Source of the DNA: Caldisericota bacterium
GTDB taxonomy: Bacteria > Bipolaricaulota > Bipolaricaulia > Bipolaricaulales > Bipolaricaulaceae
Assembly (NCBI GenBank): GCA_013151115.1
Contig: JAADIW010000071.1
Span: 1-10,351 of the forward strand
Direction of reading: 5' to 3'
DNA: 10,351 bases
This document shows, piece by piece, positions 6,537 through 10,351 of this stretch (position 1 is the stretch's first letter; every line of letters starts with the position of its first letter). The position numbers and the translations under genes are program-made. The notes beneath the pieces were generated by a model. It did no database searches and was not told the origin of the DNA. It was given only the letters and a program-made list of their open reading frames with translations.

Positions 6537-8261
6537 ATGGCCTACGTTAGATGGACTCGGTATCTGCTCCCCACGTGGAAAGAAGAGCCGGCGGAGGCGG
6601 AGATCCCCTCCCACCGGCTTATGCTCCGGGCGGGCCTCATCCGCAGGGTCGCCTCGGGCATCTACGAGTTCCTCCCCTTCGGGTACCGCGCCCTGAGGAA
6701 GGTGGAGCGCATCGTCCGGGAGGAGATGGACGCCATCGGGGCCCTGGAGATGAAGCTCCCGGTGCTACAGCCGGAGGAGCTGTGGAGGAGGACCGGCCGG
6801 TGGGAGGACTTCGGCCCGGAGATGTTCAAACTCACGGACAGGAAGGGCCAGGGGTTCGCCCTCGGGCCCACCCACGAGGAGATCATCACCGAGCTCGCGG
6901 CCCGGGAGATAAGGTCGTGGCGCGACATGCCCCTCACCCTCTATCAGATCGGCGAGAAGTACCGGGACGAGATCCGCCCCCGCTTCGGGGTCATGCGGGC
7001 CCGGGAGTTCCTGATGAAGGACGCCTACAGCTTCCACGGAAGCTGGGATTCCCTGGAGGAGACCTACCGCGACATGTACACCGCCTACTCCCGGACCTTC
7101 ACCCGCTGCGGCCTCGTGTTCGTGGCGGTGGAGGCCCCCACCGGGGTCATGGGGGGGGACGTCTCCCACGAGTTCATGGCCGTCGCCGATACGGGGGAGG
7201 ACGAGATCGCCCTGTGCTCCGCCTGCGGCTACGCCGCCAACCGCCAGGTGGCTCACACCGAGCCCCCGGATCCCCCGCCCGGGGAGGAACGCCCCCTGGA
7301 GCTCGTCGCGACCCCGGGCGTGCGCACGGTGGAGGAGTTGGTGGAGTTCCTCGGGGTGAGCCCGGCCCAGATCGTGAAGACCTTCCTGTACGTGGGACGC
7401 GACGGGGCGTTGGCGGTCCTGGTGCGGGGCGACCAGGAGCTCGAGGAGACCAAACTCCTCCAGGCGGCGGGCGATCCGACGCTGCGGCGCGTGGACGACC
7501 CCGGGGAGGCGGAGCGGATCTCCGGGGCCCCCTTCGGCTTTCTCGGTCCCATCGGCCTCGGGATCCCGGTGTGGGCGGATGAGTCGGTGCGGGATATCCC
7601 GGCCGCGGTGGTGGGCGGGAACCGGGAGGGCTACCACTACGTGGGGGCGAGGGCGGGGCGGGATTTCCGGGTGGACCGGTACCTGGACATCCACCGGGCG
7701 AGGGAGGGCGACCCCTGTGGCCGCTGCGGGAGCCCCCTCCGCATCCGTCGGGGGATCGAGGTGGGACAGATCTTCCAGCTCGGCACCAAGTACTCCGAGG
7801 CCCTGGGGGCCACGTTCCTCGACCGGGACGGAGAGGAGCGCCCCATCATCATGGGCTGTTACGGGATCGGGGTCTCCCGGATCCTGGGGGCGGTGATCGA
7901 GCAGCACCACGACGAGGCGGGGATCATCTGGCCCCTGGAGATCGCGCCCTTCCAGGTGGTGATCGCGGTGTTGCGGCCGGACGTCCCGGAGCAGATGGAG
8001 CTCGCGGAGCGGTTGGCCTCCGCCCTGGACCGCGCCGGCCTGGAAGTGCTGCTCGACGACCGCGATCGCTCCCCCGGGGAGAAGTTCCACGATGCCAAAC
8101 TCATCGGGATCCCGGTGTTGTTGGTGGTGGGACCGCGGGCGTTACAGCGCGGCGAGGTGGAGGCCGAGCGGCGACGCGACGGGGCCAAGGCAAGCTTCCC
8201 CGCGGCCGAGGACGCGGTGGTCCGCGGCGTGCGGGAGCTCCTCCGAGCAGAACTCATTTGA
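6537..8261 (+). CDS. proS: Prolyl-tRNA synthetase, bacterial type with editing domain
   Basis: This cytoplasmic class II synthetase charges tRNA-Pro with proline. The 574 residues are close to the E. coli enzyme (572). The start (RWTRYLLPTWKE, EIPSHRLMLRAGLIRR) is family-typical and selects the ATG at 6537 although the frame stays open far upstream. Motif 2 (YRDEIRPRFGVMRAREFLMKDAYSFH) lies near 140-165. The YbaK-type editing insertion against mischarged alanine covers about 235-385 (VEELVEFLGVSPAQIVKT ... GFLGPIGLGIPVWAD). Motif 3 (GCYGIGVSRILGAVIEQ) is near 440. The anticodon-binding domain (VLLDDRDRSPGEKFHDAKLIGIP) ends the protein. Two CxxC pairs, C227/C230 and C394/C397, flank the insertion and could share a metal; similar cysteines occur in other bacterial ProRS. 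The gene follows dinG by 11 bases without a clear ribosome binding site, and its TGA lies inside the -35 box of the next promoter. Confidence 0.96.
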   Translation: MAYVRWTRYLLPTWKEEPAEAEIPSHRLMLRAGLIRRVASGIYEFLPFGYRALRKVERIVREEMDAIGALEMKLPVLQPEELWRRTGRWEDFGPEMFKLTDRKGQGFALGPTHEEIITELAAREIRSWRDMPLTLYQIGEKYRDEIRPRFGVMRAREFLMKDAYSFHGSWDSLEETYRDMYTAYSRTFTRCGLVFVAVEAPTGVMGGDVSHEFMAVADTGEDEIALCSACGYAANRQVAHTEPPDPPPGEERPLELVATPGVRTVEELVEFLGVSPAQIVKTFLYVGRDGALAVLVRGDQELEETKLLQAAGDPTLRRVDDPGEAERISGAPFGFLGPIGLGIPVWADESVRDIPAAVVGGNREGYHYVGARAGRDFRVDRYLDIHRAREGDPCGRCGSPLRIRRGIEVGQIFQLGTKYSEALGATFLDRDGEERPIIMGCYGIGVSRILGAVIEQHHDEAGIIWPLEIAPFQVVIAVLRPDVPEQMELAERLASALDRAGLEVLLDDRDRSPGEKFHDAKLIGIPVLLVVGPRALQRGEVEAERRRDGAKASFPAAEDAVVRGVRELLRAELI

Positions 8262-8286
8262 CAGCACACGTCTTCAACGCTATACT
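8258..8286 (+). promoter_or_regulatory. Strong housekeeping promoter for the glycosyltransferase-rpiB-rho operon
   Basis: TTGACA (8258-8263, six of six) and TATACT (8281-8286, five of six) are separated by 17 bp. The expected start near 8293 gives a leader of about 22 bases with a clear ribosome binding site. The -35 box overlaps the proS stop codon TGA (8259-8261). No terminator lies between proS and this promoter, so some read-through from upstream is likely. Confidence 0.85.
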
Positions 8287-8300
8287 TCAGTAGCCGTTTC

Positions 8301-8305
8301 AGGAG
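8301..8305 (+). promoter_or_regulatory. Ribosome binding site of the glycosyltransferase gene
   Basis: AGGAG followed by nine bases and ATG 8315. This is one of the few clean Shine-Dalgarno sequences in the window, and it belongs to the gene with a true leader. Confidence 0.75.
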
Positions 8306-8314
8306 ATCATCCCC

Positions 8315-8953
8315 ATGAAAGTTTCGGTCATCATCCCGGCCTTTAACGAGGCCGAACGCATCGGTGCCGTTATCGAACCCCTCTTGGACGTCCCCGAGGT
8401 GGACGAGGTCATCGTCGTGGACGACGGCTCCTCCGACGGCACGGCAGAAGTGGCGCGGCGGTACGGGGTAAAGGTGATAAGGCTGCCGGAGAACAAGGGC
8501 AAGGCGTTGGCGCTCGACGCCGGTGTGAGGGAAGCCAAGAACGATCTTCTCCTCTTCCTGGACGCGGATCTCACCGGCCTCAGGCCCGCACACGTGCGGA
8601 AGCTCCTCTCGGCGTACGCGGAAGGGGGGGCGGACATCGTGGTCGGGGTATTCAAGGAGGGCCGAGCGGCAACGGATCTCTCCATGAAGATCGCCCCCTT
8701 CCTCTCCGGGCAGCGTGTGCTGCACCGTCGGGTGTGGGAGAGGGCCCGGGCCGCGCTGGACGAGGACACGTCGTTCGGCGCGGAGATCGCCCTCACCAAG
8801 GCGGCGCTGAAGGAGGGGTGGAGGCATCGCCGCGTTCCCCTGGAGGGCGTGTCCCACGTGCGCAAGGAGGAGAAACGGGGGTTGCGCAACGGTCTGCGGG
8901 ACAGGTTCTACATGTACCGCGACATCCTGCGGACCCTCTTCCGTAAGCTGTGA
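8315..8953 (+). CDS. Family 2 glycosyltransferase (GT-A fold), soluble
   Basis: The 212-residue protein has the GT2 signature. SVIIPAFNEAERI opens the fold; VDDGSSDGT (35-43) binds the nucleotide; NKGKALALDAGV follows; and FLDADL (81-86) holds the DxD metal site (D83, D85). Later SGQRVLHRRVW, SFGAEIALT and the terminal GVSHVRKEEKRGL make up the acceptor half. No membrane segment is visible, so it should act in the cytoplasm or at the inner face of the membrane. The acceptor and sugar cannot be told from the sequence; resemblance to short polyprenol or glycerate glycosyltransferases is only general. It is the first gene after a strong promoter. The gap to rpiB is 14 bases, so the two are probably co-transcribed with rho. 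Confidence 0.88.
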   Translation: MKVSVIIPAFNEAERIGAVIEPLLDVPEVDEVIVVDDGSSDGTAEVARRYGVKVIRLPENKGKALALDAGVREAKNDLLLFLDADLTGLRPAHVRKLLSAYAEGGADIVVGVFKEGRAATDLSMKIAPFLSGQRVLHRRVWERARAALDEDTSFGAEIALTKAALKEGWRHRRVPLEGVSHVRKEEKRGLRNGLRDRFYMYRDILRTLFRKL

Positions 8954-8955
8954 GG

Positions 8956-8960
8956 GAAGG
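8956..8960 (+). promoter_or_regulatory. Ribosome binding site deciding the rpiB start
   Basis: GAAGG lies seven bases before GTG 8968. An earlier in-frame GTG at 8950 overlaps the glycosyltransferase stop but has no such site upstream and would add six residues not expected before the conserved start KIAIGADHAG. Confidence 0.6.
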
Positions 8961-8967
8961 CAGGGAC

Positions 8968-9414
8968 GTGAAGATAGCCATCGGCGCCGATCACGCCGGT
9001 TATCACCTGAAGGAAGCGTTGCGGGAGGGTATATTGGCGGCATATGAGGTACTGGATTTCGGCACCCACTCCCCCGAGCGGACCGATTACCCCCGCTACG
9101 CCTTCGCCGTGGGCGAGGCGGTGGCGGAGGGCAAGGCCGACCTCGGGATACTGATCTGCGGCACGGGCATCGGGATGTCCATGGCCGCGTCCCGCGTGCC
9201 CGGCATCAGGGCGGCCCTCTGCACGAACGTGTACATGGCCAGGATGGCCCGCGCCCATAACGACGCGAACGTCCTCTGCCTCGGGGGGAGGGTGATCGGG
9301 GTGGGCCTCGCGGAGGAGATCGTGCGCACGTTCCTCACCACGGCCTTCGAGGGGGGACGCCACGCGCGCCGCCTGGAGCTCCTCGATCGGGGACCGCAGG
9401 GGAACGGGGGGTGA
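8968..9414 (+). CDS. rpiB: Ribose-5-phosphate isomerase B
   Basis: RpiB interconverts ribulose 5-phosphate and ribose 5-phosphate in the non-oxidative pentose phosphate pathway, in the cytoplasm. The 148-residue length is normal. Visible landmarks are the start KIAIGADHAGYHLKEAL, FGTHSPERTDYPRYA, the catalytic cysteine C64 in ILICGTGIGMSMAASRVPGIRAALC, and H97 in ARAHNDANVLCLGGR, followed by the C-terminal FEGGRHARRL. These match RpiB rather than the galactose-6-phosphate isomerase subunits LacA/LacB, although the families are related. GTG at 8968 is chosen because it begins at the conserved N-terminus and has a nearby GAAGG. The stop overlaps the rho ATG by one base (TGATG), indicating coupled expression. 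Confidence 0.94.
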   Translation: MKIAIGADHAGYHLKEALREGILAAYEVLDFGTHSPERTDYPRYAFAVGEAVAEGKADLGILICGTGIGMSMAASRVPGIRAALCTNVYMARMARAHNDANVLCLGGRVIGVGLAEEIVRTFLTTAFEGGRHARRLELLDRGPQGNGG

Positions 9415-10351
9415 TGGGAGTGGAACTCGCGGAAATCCGCGGCAAGCCCCTGGATGAGCTTCTGAAGTTGGCCAAGGAGCTCGGCCTGGATGGTACCGGC
9501 GAGATGGGGCTCTACGAGCTCCAACTCGCCGTGATGCGCGCCCTCGCGGAGAAGGAGGAGCTCTACGCCGAGGGGATCCTGGAGATCGTCACCACCGACA
9601 ACTCCAATTTCTTCGGGTTCCTGCGGGACAAATCCTGCCTCCCCTCCCGCTACGACGTGTACGTCTCCCCGTCCCAGATCAGGCGCTTCAACCTGAAGAA
9701 CGGGGACGTGGTGCGCGGCCTCGTGCGCCCCCCGAAGAACGGCGAGAAATACTTCGCGCTCCTGCGGGTGGACCTCGTCGACGGCAAGGACCCCGAGGAG
9801 GTGCGCCGGCGCCGCGACTTCCACGAGCTCACCCCCCTGCACCCCAACGAACAATACGTGCTGGAGCACGATCCCGACGAGCTATCGACCCGCATGATCG
9901 ACCTCTTCGCCCCCATCGGGAAGGGCCAACGCGGCCTCATCGTGTCCCCGCCCAAGGCCGGGAAGACCACGCTTTTGAAGCACATCGCCCAGGGCATCGA
10001 GTCCAACTATCCCGACGTGAAGCTGCTGATCCTGCTCGTGGCCGAACGGCCCGAGGAGGTCACCGATTTCAAGCGCTCGGTCAAGCGGGCCGAGGTCGTG
10101 GCCGCCACCTTCGACATGGAGCCCCACCACCACACCCGGGTGGCCGAGCTCGTCACCGCCGAGGCCAAGCGCCTGGTGGAGGTAGGCTACGACGTCGTCA
10201 TCCTCATGGACTCCCTCACCCGTCTGGCCCGGGCGTACAACCTCTCCATCAACCCGTCGGGGAAGCTGCTCTCGGGCGGCATCGATCCCACCGCCCTCTA
10301 CAAGCCCAAGGAGTTCTTCGGGGCGGCCCGGAACATCGAAGAGGGCGGGAG
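9414..10351 (+). CDS. rho: Transcription termination factor Rho (3' partial)
   Basis: Rho is the hexameric RNA-dependent ATPase-helicase that ends transcription. The frame is open from ATG 9414 to the right edge: 312 residues of roughly 415. It has the N-terminal helical domain (ELAEIRGKPLDELLKLAKELG), the OLD-fold RNA-binding domain around 50-120 (GFLRDK, YVSPSQIRRFNLKNGD, RPPKNGEKYFALL), Walker A PPKAGKTT (179-186), ERPEEV (211-216), Walker B VVILMD (261-266) with SLTRLARAYN, and FFGAARNIEEGG at the cut. There is no long N-terminal insertion. Two spots differ from E. coli: the conserved Asp before ERPEEV is A210, and FDEPASRH is FDMEPHHH. GTG 9420 is an alternative start two codons later; ATG is preferred for its TGATG overlap with rpiB. 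Only a G-run precedes it as a possible ribosome binding site. Confidence 0.95.
   Translation, partial: MGVELAEIRGKPLDELLKLAKELGLDGTGEMGLYELQLAVMRALAEKEELYAEGILEIVTTDNSNFFGFLRDKSCLPSRYDVYVSPSQIRRFNLKNGDVVRGLVRPPKNGEKYFALLRVDLVDGKDPEEVRRRRDFHELTPLHPNEQYVLEHDPDELSTRMIDLFAPIGKGQRGLIVSPPKAGKTTLLKHIAQGIESNYPDVKLLILLVAERPEEVTDFKRSVKRAEVVAATFDMEPHHHTRVAELVTAEAKRLVEVGYDVVILMDSLTRLARAYNLSINPSGKLLSGGIDPTALYKPKEFFGAARNIEEGG

Noticed and set aside
1..10351. CRISPR arrays, tRNA or rRNA genes, insertion sequences, attachment sites
   Set aside because: No spaced direct-repeat arrays, transposase motifs, terminal inverted repeats or tRNA-like folds were seen; the only non-coding stretch above 60 bases (1228-1337) is taken up by the terminator and promoter.

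Overview
The window is a high-GC bacterial chromosome segment, with all genes on the + strand and almost no non-coding DNA. Every protein that can be named is a conserved bacterial housekeeping type: MiaB, bacterial-type ProRS, DinG, RpiB and Rho. No phage, plasmid, insertion sequence, CRISPR array or RNA gene is visible. The proteins are rich in Arg and Glu, and at least one message looks leaderless. That fits a deep-branching, possibly thermophilic lineage (a Bipolaricaulota-, Armatimonadota- or Thermus-like background is conceivable), but the sequence alone does not settle the phylum.

Layout. (1) Positions 1-1227 are the 3' end of a surface or secreted protein: an Ala-rich helix, a four-cysteine cluster, Ig-like domains and a C-terminal repeat resembling the InlB B-repeat. 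It ends at a strong intrinsic terminator (1248-1279). (2) A promoter at 1298-1326, almost touching the miaB start codon, opens a tightly packed run: miaB, a divergent PfkB sugar kinase, a two-CBS-domain protein, dinG and proS. The first four genes overlap by 4, 4 and 1 bases; proS follows dinG after 11 bases and may also have its own weak start-proximal promoter. (3) A near-perfect housekeeping promoter (TTGACA, 17 bp, TATACT) shares bases with the proS stop codon and drives a family 2 glycosyltransferase, rpiB and rho. Rho runs off the right edge.

The genes do not form one pathway. The first run mixes translation (miaB, proS), DNA repair (dinG), a sugar-phosphate kinase homologue and a probable nucleotide-sensing CBS protein. 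The second mixes glycosyl transfer, the pentose phosphate pathway and transcription termination. The points most worth attention are: a dinG reading-frame break exactly at the last iron-sulfur cysteine, which restoring one 5-base tandem unit would repair with family-typical cysteine spacing; a PfkB paralogue with altered anion-hole and nucleotide-loop residues, coupled to a CBS protein; and start-proximal promoters suggesting leaderless translation. I did not find a clearly new multi-gene system.
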